This document shows, in pieces, positions 51,194-58,318 of a stretch of 64,000 nt of DNA. The stretch is from UBA12545 sp051024685 (GTDB lineage: Bacteria > Bacillota > DSM-521 > Neomoorellales > Neomoorellaceae): NCBI GenBank assembly GCA_051024685.1, contig JAZHPA010000006.1, forward strand, positions 1 through 64,000. Direction: 5' to 3'. The notes under the pieces were generated by a model. The model worked only from the letters and a program-made list of their open reading frames with translations. It searched no databases and was not told where the DNA came from. The translations under genes were made by a program, and so were the position numbers. Each line of letters opens with the position of its first letter. The stretch's first letter is position 1.

Positions 51194-52231
51194 TTACCGT
51201 CTCCCTCGCCTGCCGCTGCCGTTTTCGCCGGACGCAGCAGCTTTCTTCTCGGCAGCTTCTTTGGCCATGCGTTCGACCTTCGGGCCAAGCTCCGCCAGGT
51301 ATTTCCTTATGGACTCTTTATTTTCTTGGAGATATTTCCAGTAAGCAGCAGCCTTTTCTTTAATGTTGGAAGTTATTTCCTCCTTAGTCACAGGATCAAA
51401 ATACTGGAGTTCCACCCGGCCGAAGCCCTTAGCGTGCCAGCCCCCGATTTCTGCCCGCTCAACGAAACAATCCACAAAGGCCCAAAAGGCGTTTACCGTC
51501 GGCTCTGGAGCCCAATCCAAGGCAAAGTAGTGGGTGAAGACGGTGTTGATGGGAATAGCCTCACCGTTGTAAATCATACGGCCGGACTCACGCTTTTTCC
51601 TGGGCTGCTGGCCTTCTTCTTTAGTTTCTTCCTCGATGGGTTCCTCTACCTCGTCGGAAACGAACATACCATCGTCATACCTGGTGAGCCGAACGACCCT
51701 GCTGGATATTGCGCTGTTAAGATCTGTCAAGGAAGGAAGGTATTCCGCCTTATAGTTGCCGTATTCCAGAGCAATAGGATCGCTAACTAGGGTTTCTTTA
51801 GTCACCGGGACCATGAAGCCTACCCGCATCTTACCGGGGAGGAAACAGCCCCGAAGGGAACCGCCGAGGAGATCTACAAAGGGCAAAGTGCTGCGGAGCT
51901 CTTTTCTGAGCTCAGGCCCGCCTATAGAAGCAGTGCCTGCTTCGGTCGCACCCCCCGCCAGAAGGAAGTAGGCTACATGCCTGTCAAGCAGGTTATAGGC
52001 GTCAAGGACTTCCAACGTGCGGTCTACGAAGATCCGTCTGGTGAGGCCCCGGATGCCGTTACCGGAAACGGCAGGGATTTCGATAATCTTACCATCGGAC
52101 AACACGTAGTTTATGCGTCGTACACTAGTTGTGTTGCTAATCCTGGCCCCTTCTTCCGGAGGCTCACCGTGCACTATTGGTGTTATTGCCCGGGCCAGAC
52201 CCGGAAGAAAGATTTTTTGGAGCTGACTCAT
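51194..52231 (-). CDS. csf2: Csf2-like (Cas7-family) backbone protein
   Basis: 345 residues. Contains IEIPAVSGNGIRGLTRRIFV, the Cas7/Csf2 nucleic-acid binding motif, AGGATEAGTASIGGPEL and a GGSLRGCFLPGKMRVGFM segment. It ends in a basic tail. Cas7 subunits polymerise along the crRNA spacer. Adjacent to csf1 upstream and csf3 downstream. Confidence 0.8.
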   Translation of the reverse strand: MSQLQKIFLPGLARAITPIVHGEPPEEGARISNTTSVRRINYVLSDGKIIEIPAVSGNGIRGLTRRIFVDRTLEVLDAYNLLDRHVAYFLLAGGATEAGTASIGGPELRKELRSTLPFVDLLGGSLRGCFLPGKMRVGFMVPVTKETLVSDPIALEYGNYKAEYLPSLTDLNSAISSRVVRLTRYDDGMFVSDEVEEPIEEETKEEGQQPRKKRESGRMIYNGEAIPINTVFTHYFALDWAPEPTVNAFWAFVDCFVERAEIGGWHAKGFGRVELQYFDPVTKEEITSNIKEKAAAYWKYLQENKESIRKYLAELGPKVERMAKEAAEKKAAASGENGSGRRGRR

Positions 52232-52256
52232 AAAGTATCATCTCCTTTCATAGAGC

Positions 52257-52871
52257 TTATTTTGCACTTTTGTTTTTACTTCTGGCCAGAAGGCTAGCAA
52301 TCCGCCAGAAAGGGTCGCTAAAAAGGATGCGGTATTCGCGGCCCGAAGGCTCAAGTTCGATGACTTGCTCTACGGCATCCGCCAGCTTTGGCAATTCCAC
52401 AGGCACCGTGAAATTATCGTCGTTGGTGACCAGGGTAACATATCCGGGGTTGCCCCAGCTTACCGCAGCTTCCAGTATCAGGTGTTTTTTGTAAGGGTTC
52501 TTTTTTCCCCGGATAACGAAGATATACGGAGGATCAAAGCCCTTCCGCATGTCCAATAGCAGCGTATCAATCTCCTCGTCGCTATAGTTGCGATAGCCGG
52601 TAGCAGGCGATATTACAAGTGCTCTTTTTATGCCCAGCGTCAGCAAACTCCTATTTTGGATGGCCCACGAGCACCCTTCGCAAATAAAGTCGGAATATTT
52701 ACAGGCGCACTGGTGCTCGTCCATCCAGTTGCTGGAAGGTTTAAAAAGTTTGACCTCTCCTACCAGTGGGCCACCGCATACCCGGCAGTACCCTTCCTGA
52801 ACCGAAGTAAGGTTGCCCGCAGCTAATACATGCCACGCTAGCTGCGGAGCAGTAACGGTATAGGGTGTCAT
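52257..52871 (-). CDS. csf1: Csf1-like zinc-finger protein (type IV large-subunit equivalent)
   Basis: About 204 residues from an ATG overlapping the cas6 stop (ATGA). A Cys4 finger early (YCRVCGGPLVG) with more Cys (CACKYSDFICEGCSW) is followed by an alpha/beta region. Csf1 is the signature small 'large subunit' of type IV complexes. The combination with csf2, csf3 and recD identifies the locus. Confidence 0.75.
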   Translation of the reverse strand: MTPYTVTAPQLAWHVLAAGNLTSVQEGYCRVCGGPLVGEVKLFKPSSNWMDEHQCACKYSDFICEGCSWAIQNRSLLTLGIKRALVISPATGYRNYSDEEIDTLLLDMRKGFDPPYIFVIRGKKNPYKKHLILEAAVSWGNPGYVTLVTNDDNFTVPVELPKLADAVEQVIELEPSGREYRILFSDPFWRIASLLARSKNKSAK

Positions 52872-53644
52872 ACCCCATCCCCCTTTTTCCTGTATAACCC
52901 AAGGCAACCAAAACCCATACCCGTTTTTTCTCCCAAGCCAGTATCATATACAAATTCTAACACCTCTGGCGGCCCCTCAAGCCGCATTATAGCCTCGCTG
53001 CAGGGGAAGGCATGGTTGGCTGCAGCGTGGTATACCAGCTTTGGCTTAGCACTTAGCAGGGCTATACGGAGATAAAACTCTCGGGCGTCCCTGCCGTAAC
53101 ACATCCATTTAAGCCTGGCGTTCTTTTCGAGCCGGCTACACGCTAGGTCCGGTTCCCTGTCCAGCAACAGGTATCGGTAGGGTTGGGACGGCATGGTAAG
53201 GCTATCGCTTATAACGCATGGAGACAGGGTAATAACGTCTAGCCACCCGTTGACTGTCTTTGGGGGAACCAGCCGGTCAATGCCTGTAATTTTGAACCTG
53301 GTATCTCCTATAGCTAACTCGTTTACCATAGCTGTCCCAGCTAAAAAAACAGAAATTACTTGCGGATCAGGCGAGGACAGGAAAAACGAAACATCAGGGT
53401 TGCCAAAAAAGATGCCTTTATCGTTTATGTGCATCATATCCGTATAAAGCCTTGAATAGGCAAAGAGTTTATAGCGCGGTGTACCCGGCTGTTGCCAACC
53501 CATATCGTGCAGCCAACTAGCAAAATCAGGATTCCCCGCTTTAAAGACCTCGTAGACCAATAAGGTTAGGCCCTGGCAAACCTGTTCGTGGGGAAGAAAA
53601 AACGTCCTTCCCGTCTCGGTACGCAGCCTTACCCTTACTCGCAT
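52868..53644 (-). CDS. cas6: Cas6-like crRNA processing endoribonuclease
   Basis: 258 residues with Cas6 features: N-terminal FFLPHEQVCQGLTLLVYE, TPRYKLFAYSRL, ITLSPCV in the middle and the C-terminal Gly-rich loop YDTGLGEKTGMGFGCLGLYR. It cuts repeats to yield crRNAs. It is the first gene of the type IV operon, and its 5' UTR carries a CRISPR-repeat-like hairpin. Confidence 0.85.
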   Translation of the reverse strand: MRVRVRLRTETGRTFFLPHEQVCQGLTLLVYEVFKAGNPDFASWLHDMGWQQPGTPRYKLFAYSRLYTDMMHINDKGIFFGNPDVSFFLSSPDPQVISVFLAGTAMVNELAIGDTRFKITGIDRLVPPKTVNGWLDVITLSPCVISDSLTMPSQPYRYLLLDREPDLACSRLEKNARLKWMCYGRDAREFYLRIALLSAKPKLVYHAAANHAFPCSEAIMRLEGPPEVLEFVYDTGLGEKTGMGFGCLGLYRKKGDGV

Positions 53645-53696
53645 TTTTGTTCCCCCTTTGGGTATGACTTACATGATAAAACCATATAAAGTATTT

Positions 53697-53724
53697 CTTT
53701 TAATCCCTTGAAAGGTTCAACTGC
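53697..53724 (-). repeat. solitary CRISPR-repeat-like element in the cas6 5' UTR
   Basis: On the transcribed strand CAGTTGAACCTTTCAA followed by GGGATTAAAAG. The last 11 bases equal the 3' end of the array 1 repeat, and a TTGAA/TTCAA stem sits in place of the normal repeat centre. It starts ~20 nt after the promoter and ends ~50 nt before the cas6 ATG. Confidence 0.65.
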
Positions 53725-53752
53725 TGGATCTAAATAATTTATCTGGCTATAA

Positions 53753-53780
53753 ATTATATATATCTTCCAAAAGAAGTCAA
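53753..53780 (-). promoter_or_regulatory. promoter of the type IV cas operon
   Basis: TTGACT at 53775-53780, 16-bp spacer, TATAAT at 53753-53758, minus strand. AT-rich downstream sequence leads into the repeat-like element. Confidence 0.75.
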
Positions 53781-53803
53781 TAGCTTCCTCATGGCAGCCC
53801 TAA

Positions 53804-53833
53804 CAAAAAGGGGCCAGGTATTTTCCTGGCCCC
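53804..53833 (-). terminator. rho-independent terminator after ardC
   Basis: GGGGCCAGG and its complement with a short AT loop, followed by TTTTTGTTA on the minus strand. It insulates the cas promoter from ardC transcription. Confidence 0.8.
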
Positions 53834-53868
53834 CAGATACGTTCAACAGCCGGGTGCTTCCCCCGGCC

Positions 53869-54789
53869 CTATTGTCCAAAGCCAACTGGCAATTGCGCTG
53901 TGGGCTGAGTGCCCTCAATAAGCTCTATCAGCTTCCTCGCTACCACCTGGACGTCCTCAGCCCATTCCAGAAATTTCTCTGCATCTTTAACCCACGTGGC
54001 AATGTAATTGAAACTATAGCCCGCGGTGTCCAGGCCGAAATAGCTGGCCGCCACAAAAGCCGCACCCTCGGCTATAGCCTCGCCGCGAGCATAGGCGTCT
54101 TCCTTGCCCAGGGCGAGGTAGTAATCCCTCCCGTCTAAACCACAGCTCCAGGCCAAGCCGTGCGCTATCTCATGCAGCAAGGTCTTGGCCTTCATGCCGC
54201 CCTCCAATGCGGTAGAGAGACGGATCCGGCCAGTAAACGGGTTAAACTCACCGTTTACGCCAGGATCCAAGCAGTCCCATTCCACCGGGAAGGGGCTAAC
54301 CTCAAGCAGGTTCTCTAGGAGAGAGTCCGCCGTTTCTCCGCCAGCCACGGGCCTGGGTAAAGGTCTTTCCGGCAGGGGCTTCCCCACGGTCTGGGATACA
54401 TCGAATACGTATGCCGTGTGGAAGCCCACAACCTTCTCTTCTTCCTTCTCTACCACCCGGATATCGCCGGTGTCGGGGTCAGGCTCCTCGAGCGTAATCA
54501 TAACTTTTTTGATAGTTGGAGCCAATATGGCGATACCCTTCTCTCCCTTTTTCACCCTGCGGCCCATGGAGTTCCACGTTTTCAGCCCAGCAACCAAGGT
54601 GGCCTTAGGATATTGGGCGAAGATCAAAGCCACGTTGTACGGGCTATATTTGTGGAACCGGGCCATGAACCGCAAAAACTCGGCAATTTCGCCGTGGTTG
54701 AGGGTTTTGGTAACGCCCTCAACCAGGCGATTACATAGTTGCTGAACTTTCGCATTTTTTACCGCCTTGGAAGTCTTTATGGGCTTCAT
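53869..54789 (-). CDS. ardC: ArdC-like anti-restriction protein (ssDNA-binding plus M78-type metallopeptidase)
   Basis: 306 residues. The ArdC N-terminal domain (FMARFHKYSPYNVALIFAQY, WNSMGRRVKKGEKGIAILAP) is followed by a metallopeptidase with zinc-binding LLHEIAHGLAW and a downstream Glu region (GEAIAEGAAFVAASYFG). ArdC proteins bind ssDNA and protect incoming DNA from restriction. The gene is translationally linked to an 11-residue leader frame. Confidence 0.85.
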   Translation of the reverse strand: MKPIKTSKAVKNAKVQQLCNRLVEGVTKTLNHGEIAEFLRFMARFHKYSPYNVALIFAQYPKATLVAGLKTWNSMGRRVKKGEKGIAILAPTIKKVMITLEEPDPDTGDIRVVEKEEEKVVGFHTAYVFDVSQTVGKPLPERPLPRPVAGGETADSLLENLLEVSPFPVEWDCLDPGVNGEFNPFTGRIRLSTALEGGMKAKTLLHEIAHGLAWSCGLDGRDYYLALGKEDAYARGEAIAEGAAFVAASYFGLDTAGYSFNYIATWVKDAEKFLEWAEDVQVVARKLIELIEGTQPTAQLPVGFGQ

Positions 54790-54821
54790 GAACGCGGGCG
54801 GGCCCTTCCGGCCCGCCCCAT
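54786..54821 (-). CDS. 11-residue leader peptide coupled to ardC
   Basis: A miniframe MGRAGRARPRS with AAAGGAGG directly upstream ends in TGA overlapping the ardC ATG (ATGA). Its codons form the hairpin GGGCGGGCC/GGCCCGCCC. The real Shine-Dalgarno therefore serves the leader, and ardC itself has none at a normal distance. Confidence 0.55.
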   Translation of the reverse strand: MGRAGRARPRS

Positions 54822-54930
54822 TCCCTCCTTTCGGCGAGAATGGTCCGGGCCAGAAGGCCCTTTTCTAGATTGTTGCACGTTGAACCAGGCGGAAGCTACT
54901 ATATAGAAAGGGCTTCGTGGCGGCTAAGCA

Positions 54931-55143
54931 CTAAAGGTTGATGACCGTTAGACCGCAGGCGGGGCAGCGGAAACTTACCAGGAGCTCGATTATCTCTACG
55001 GCGTACTGGAGGGGCGTGTCGCAAACCGGACACGGTACCGCAGGTTTAGGGTTAATATTGAGGTTCTCTGCATAAATTGCGCGAATGTGCTCAACGGTGG
55101 ACGCTATGGCTATGGCAGCCACAAAAGTATCTAGAGTAGTCAT
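54931..55143 (-). CDS. small zinc-ribbon protein
   Basis: 70 residues. A helical N-terminus, then VPCPVCDTPLQYA and SFRCPACGLTVI, two CPxC pairs forming one zinc ribbon. Unknown function; positioned between the RecB-like nuclease and ardC. Confidence 0.55.
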   Translation of the reverse strand: MTTLDTFVAAIAIASTVEHIRAIYAENLNINPKPAVPCPVCDTPLQYAVEIIELLVSFRCPACGLTVINL

Positions 55144-55158
55144 TCTAGCTACCCCCCC

Positions 55159-56256
55159 CTAGCGCTTTTTGCCGTTCCCGGCCTTCTTAGCCCGGAAGCT
55201 GTAGTGGAGCGTCTTAGTACCGTACTTGAGCAGCTCTTCTTCGCTCCACCCCAGCTTTTTTCTTCCTTCAGTGCCCAAGGTAAGGTAAGCAAAAGGATCT
55301 TTACCTTGGGCTTCTATAGCTGTGACGAGATCTTTTAACCCTTCCGGAGTGAACTTCCAGCACTCGGAAGGATAGTTATCCCACACTCTGTCGCCAACGG
55401 CTACCGGACCGTTGGCGGTCACCCATTCTTTGAGCTGGGCTTTAAGCCCGTCCAGGATGTTCTCCAACCGCTCTATCTCGGCAGCCACGGCTGCAGCCTC
55501 CTCGGCAGTGGCAATGGCCTCTTGCATGGAAATCGTCGGCCCGGCGGGGGAGTTCTCTGCAGACGGGCAGGTGGCAGCGTAGCTGCAGTAGCGACAGCCA
55601 CCAGATTGGGGCTTCGGAGGAAACATCTTAACGGGGTCTTCCCCGTCCAGCTCGCAGGCCACCAGACGCTCCTCGATGTCCTTGGCCAGGGCTAGCGCCC
55701 ATCCCCGGGCAGCATCGATGAGTTCGGCCGTGTACCGGACAGGTTCGGAGGCCTGCCGGTAACGCAGGAAGTATAGTTGCCCGGTAACCTCGCTGTAGCC
55801 CATGTCCTTCAGGGCGTAGGCGTAGAGCCCGAGCTGATGGTTATCCAAGGGATGATAGAACACGCGGTTAGTTTTCCAGTCAATCAGTGTGCCCTTCCCG
55901 TCCCAAAAGTCAATATAACCCTGCAAGACCGGGCTGCCCGGGCCATCCAGGGGAACCTCGAAGTGCTCCTCCACCCTATACGGTGGAGTGAAGTTCCCTG
56001 CCATGAGGTATTCCAGAGCAGGGAGCGCTAGATGGTACACTTCGTCGGAGGATATAGGCAGCTCCGCCTCGGTAGAAGCCGTGGCAACGGCTTCATCTAG
56101 AGGAATCCCCGCCAGCGCTAACTCAATGGCCTGGTGAACGCTTTTTCCTAAGACCAAAGGCTCAGCTGGCGGTTCGGGGATTTCGCGCACATATTTTTGA
56201 TGAAAAGCCCATGGACAATCATCATATTTTTTGAGGCGGGAATAGGAGTAAATCAT
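55159..56256 (-). CDS. RecB/Cas4-family PD-(D/E)XK nuclease with Fe-S-type cysteines
   Basis: 365 residues. YSRLKKYDDCPWAFHQKYV and GKSVHQAIELALAG begin the domain; GYIDFWDGKGTLIDWKT carries the catalytic D...D-K residues. Four Cys (one near residue 14, then CRYCSYAATC) are set for a 4Fe-4S cluster. A C-terminal ~110-residue extension includes a coiled coil. The family includes Cas4, AddB-like and phage/plasmid exonucleases. There is no cas1 or cas2, so a plasmid recombination role is more likely. Confidence 0.8.
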   Translation of the reverse strand: MIYSYSRLKKYDDCPWAFHQKYVREIPEPPAEPLVLGKSVHQAIELALAGIPLDEAVATASTEAELPISSDEVYHLALPALEYLMAGNFTPPYRVEEHFEVPLDGPGSPVLQGYIDFWDGKGTLIDWKTNRVFYHPLDNHQLGLYAYALKDMGYSEVTGQLYFLRYRQASEPVRYTAELIDAARGWALALAKDIEERLVACELDGEDPVKMFPPKPQSGGCRYCSYAATCPSAENSPAGPTISMQEAIATAEEAAAVAAEIERLENILDGLKAQLKEWVTANGPVAVGDRVWDNYPSECWKFTPEGLKDLVTAIEAQGKDPFAYLTLGTEGRKKLGWSEEELLKYGTKTLHYSFRAKKAGNGKKR

Positions 56257-56276
56257 AATATAACTCCTCCTTTTGG

Positions 56277-56309
56277 AAAAAATTAAGCCCCCGGCGAAAA
56301 CCGGGGGCT
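56277..56309 (-). terminator. rho-independent terminator
   Basis: AGCCCCCGG-4 nt-CCGGGGGCT then TTAATTTTTT on the minus strand, immediately 5' of the Shine-Dalgarno of the nuclease gene. Confidence 0.8.
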
Positions 56310-56330
56310 GTGTGGATGGTCTCAGCAGGG

Positions 56331-56651
56331 TTAAGCTATGGTCGCAAAACGACGACAGCCAATAACCCTGCCCTGTTCGTCCCGGACTAAGTCATCCGGG
56401 ACGAGGAAATCCCTGCGGCGCAATGCCTGCGCCGCAGGGAGGGAAACGATATAGTATACTCCTTCTTTCTCCGGCGGTAAGTCTGTTGCTGGATCAAGAC
56501 TTTTGCGGACGACAGGAATGCCGTCCACCTCCCCCGCCGGAGTAGTTACCTCCGGCAAGCGAAGAACTTGCCCGGAGGGCGGTATGGTGACAACTATGTC
56601 ACCGGTTTCAGAGCAGATGTTGACTGGATGAGGCGTCATATTAATTAACAT
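56331..56651 (-). CDS. conserved plasmid/phage protein of unknown function
   Basis: 106 residues. INMTPHPVNICSE at the start, PSGQVLRLP, DGIPVVRKSL, VYYIVSLPAAQALRRRDFLV and PDDLVRDEQGRVIGCRRFA follow the pattern of a small family found in actinobacterial and firmicute mobile elements. No catalytic motif is evident. It is transcribed alone between RNA A and its own terminator. Confidence 0.6.
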   Translation of the reverse strand: MLINMTPHPVNICSETGDIVVTIPPSGQVLRLPEVTTPAGEVDGIPVVRKSLDPATDLPPEKEGVYYIVSLPAAQALRRRDFLVPDDLVRDEQGRVIGCRRFATIA

Positions 56652-56691
56652 AGTATCCTCCTCCTTTATTTGATAAGGTTTTTTGAAAACA

Positions 56692-56868
56692 AAAAGGCCC
56701 TATCGTGCAACTAAGGCACAATAGAGCCTTGTTTTCGTTGAGTATAACCGTTTCTGGTTACATTCCCTTATGCCGCCGTAGCGGCTTCGGGTCTGAGTGG
56801 CACTGCGCCACTCTTTTGCCCCCATACCCCCGTAGGGGTTAGGGCCTGTCAAAAATTTCTTTGGAAGA
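56692..56868 (-). ncRNA. structured leader RNA A (related to RNA B at 46.2 kb)
   Basis: An extended -10 (TGCTATAAT) at 56871-56880 launches a ~175-nt RNA: outer GCCCTA/TGGGGC stem around CCC-TACG-GGG, then AAAA, hairpin GAGTGGC-GCA-GCCACTC, CAGACC, hairpin GCCGC-TAC-GGCGGC, ATAAGGGAATGTA, hairpin GTAACC/GGTTATAC and a terminator (GCTCTATTGTG...GATAGGGCC, TTTTT). RNA B shows the same series. It lies upstream of the gene at 56331-56651. Confidence 0.6.
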
Positions 56869-56992
56869 TATTATAGCAAAAATCGCGCGTAAAGAAAAGA
56901 GGGGAACGAAGCCCTAAAAAAATTTTAGCGCAAAGGCGAAAGAATTCTTCTTCACCATCCTTTTTCGCGCGGAGACCCCGGCTTCAAGCCTG

Positions 56993-57105
56993 GAAGCGAA
57001 TATCCGCCAGGTCTATCTTGAGACGCTGGCGGATAGGCCTTCGTCAGTAGGCCCTAAAGCGGCTTCGTGCTGCAAGCCCCTAGCTTTAGCTATGGGGTAA
57101 CTGAC
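56993..57105 (+). mobile_element. solo right end of the tnpB element (no gene)
   Basis: About 108 bp matching 29231-29338 at ~94% (six differences), from AATATCCGCC to GTAACTGAC. Only the right end and tnpB 3' codons are present; the left flank is unrelated. It could express a guide RNA usable by TnpB in trans. The remaining 56881-56992 contains only the upstream side of the RNA A promoter and nothing else recognised. Confidence 0.75.
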
Positions 57106-57123
57106 AAAAAGAAGGAAGCCATA

Positions 57124-57552
57124 TCAATCCCGAATGTAGAAATACCTGCGTACGGCTTCTTGGAGGTTGCATTGTTCTGCATCCTCCGCCTGCCAAAATC
57201 GTTCGGCAGCATCTACCAGTGCCATACAGTGGAGGGCACTAAGATTTTTTAGCTTTTCTATTAGAGCCCTTCCATCTACCTGCCATTTTTCGTCCAGACC
57301 GTCCAGACGGCAGGCGTCCTCTACTTCTTGCCAAAGCAGGGGGGCAGTGTGAGCATCTGTAATTGCGCCGTTTAATGCGTCTACCAGTAGGCAGGCTTCA
57401 TTAGCGCAAAGAGGTACTTCCCGTATTGCCTGGCGGTAAAGGGTATACAGCCGCAGTAAATCGCGAGAAATAACCCCAGACCGGTTTTCTCCTCGGGCAT
57501 CTACCTCGGAAATAACAGCATCGTGTAAATAAATGGTAATTCTCTTGGTCAT
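57124..57552 (-). CDS. CopG/RHH-like small regulator
   Basis: 142 residues. TKRITIYLHDAVISEVDARG, then SGVISRDLLRLYTLYRQAI, is a plausible ribbon-helix-helix N-terminus. The C-terminal ~90 residues are helical and unrecognised. It is the last gene of the 61.9 kb operon. Function unknown; possibly autoregulation. Confidence 0.5.
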   Translation of the reverse strand: MTKRITIYLHDAVISEVDARGENRSGVISRDLLRLYTLYRQAIREVPLCANEACLLVDALNGAITDAHTAPLLWQEVEDACRLDGLDEKWQVDGRALIEKLKNLSALHCMALVDAAERFWQAEDAEQCNLQEAVRRYFYIRD

Positions 57553-57569
57553 AATTTACTCCTCCTTAT

Positions 57570-57887
57570 TTACTCCTCTTTTACTAGAATCCCGTATTCC
57601 CAATCTTCGGGAGCAGGGATGTGGCTTGCTTTTTTATTAGGATCCGTAATCCGGTATTTCAGCCTTATCACTAGGGCTTCATCGCCGGGTTGCATACCGG
57701 TATATTCCCGGCTAAGCTTCGGCCTAATCCCGGCAATGGCATGGATCTGGTCTGCCGCAGTAGGGTAGCCAATACGAGAAATAAAGTTTCCCTGCCGCAA
57801 CCAGGCTGCCGCCTCTTCGGGGGTGATGAGGCGGTAGCTGTAGCGACCAGGTCCAGTAATAACCGCGGAATTCAAAAGGTACCTCAC
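57570..57887 (-). CDS. DUF1874/STIV-B116-like protein (AcrIII-1 family)
   Basis: 105 residues with the family pattern: MRYLLNSAVI, ITPEEAAAWLRQGNFIS, IGYPTAADQIHAIAGI and PGDEALVIRLKYRI. DUF1874 members such as AcrIII-1 cleave cyclic tetra-adenylate to block type III CRISPR. In the usual IGH motif the catalytic His is Tyr here (IGY), so activity may be altered or lost. Overlaps the upstream gene. Confidence 0.7.
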   Translation of the reverse strand: MRYLLNSAVITGPGRYSYRLITPEEAAAWLRQGNFISRIGYPTAADQIHAIAGIRPKLSREYTGMQPGDEALVIRLKYRITDPNKKASHIPAPEDWEYGILVKEE

Positions 57888-58318
57888 GAGCTGGCCCCCT
57901 TTAGCGCCAGCAGGACCGCCTCGGCCTCCAGGGCCTCAACGGCCTTGGACTGCTGGCGCAAGATCTCTTGGGCCTGACGCTTGCGCCCTTCTGCCCTGGC
58001 CTCGCACCAGGCAGTGGCAGCCTGGATACGCCGCAAGGCGCGAAGGACAAGGCGGGGCTTCTCCTGAGTAAGAAATAAAATACTCCGTACGGCATCTTTG
58101 ACACTTCCAAACTCTGTATTAGGGATTTCAAAAAAATTCCAGTACAATTCCCCTTTTATCCATACCGGCCAAGCAACCATCTTCTTACCCTGTTGAACGA
58201 AAATAAATTTCCTTGGTCGCGGTAATGGTGTCCCTGGCACTGTATCTGCGGTAAGTTTCTCAGCTGCCGCCATCAAATCCTTGAGAGCGGCAACCAAAAT
58301 TTTCGTATAGTCTATCAT
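57884..58318 (-). CDS. protein of unknown function
   Basis: 144 residues. Beta-like middle (KFIFVQQGKKMVAWPVWIKG, YWNFFEIPN) and a charged coiled C-terminus. Unrecognised. It overlaps both neighbours by 4 bp (ATGA-type), so it is a fixed part of the VWA/MoxR cassette. Confidence 0.5.
   Translation of the reverse strand: MIDYTKILVAALKDLMAAAEKLTADTVPGTPLPRPRKFIFVQQGKKMVAWPVWIKGELYWNFFEIPNTEFGSVKDAVRSILFLTQEKPRLVLRALRRIQAATAWCEARAEGRKRQAQEILRQQSKAVEALEAEAVLLALKGASS

Noticed and set aside
55159..56256. Cas4 as part of a CRISPR adaptation module
   Set aside because: No cas1 or cas2 is in the window, and the protein has an extra C-terminal domain not usual in Cas4.
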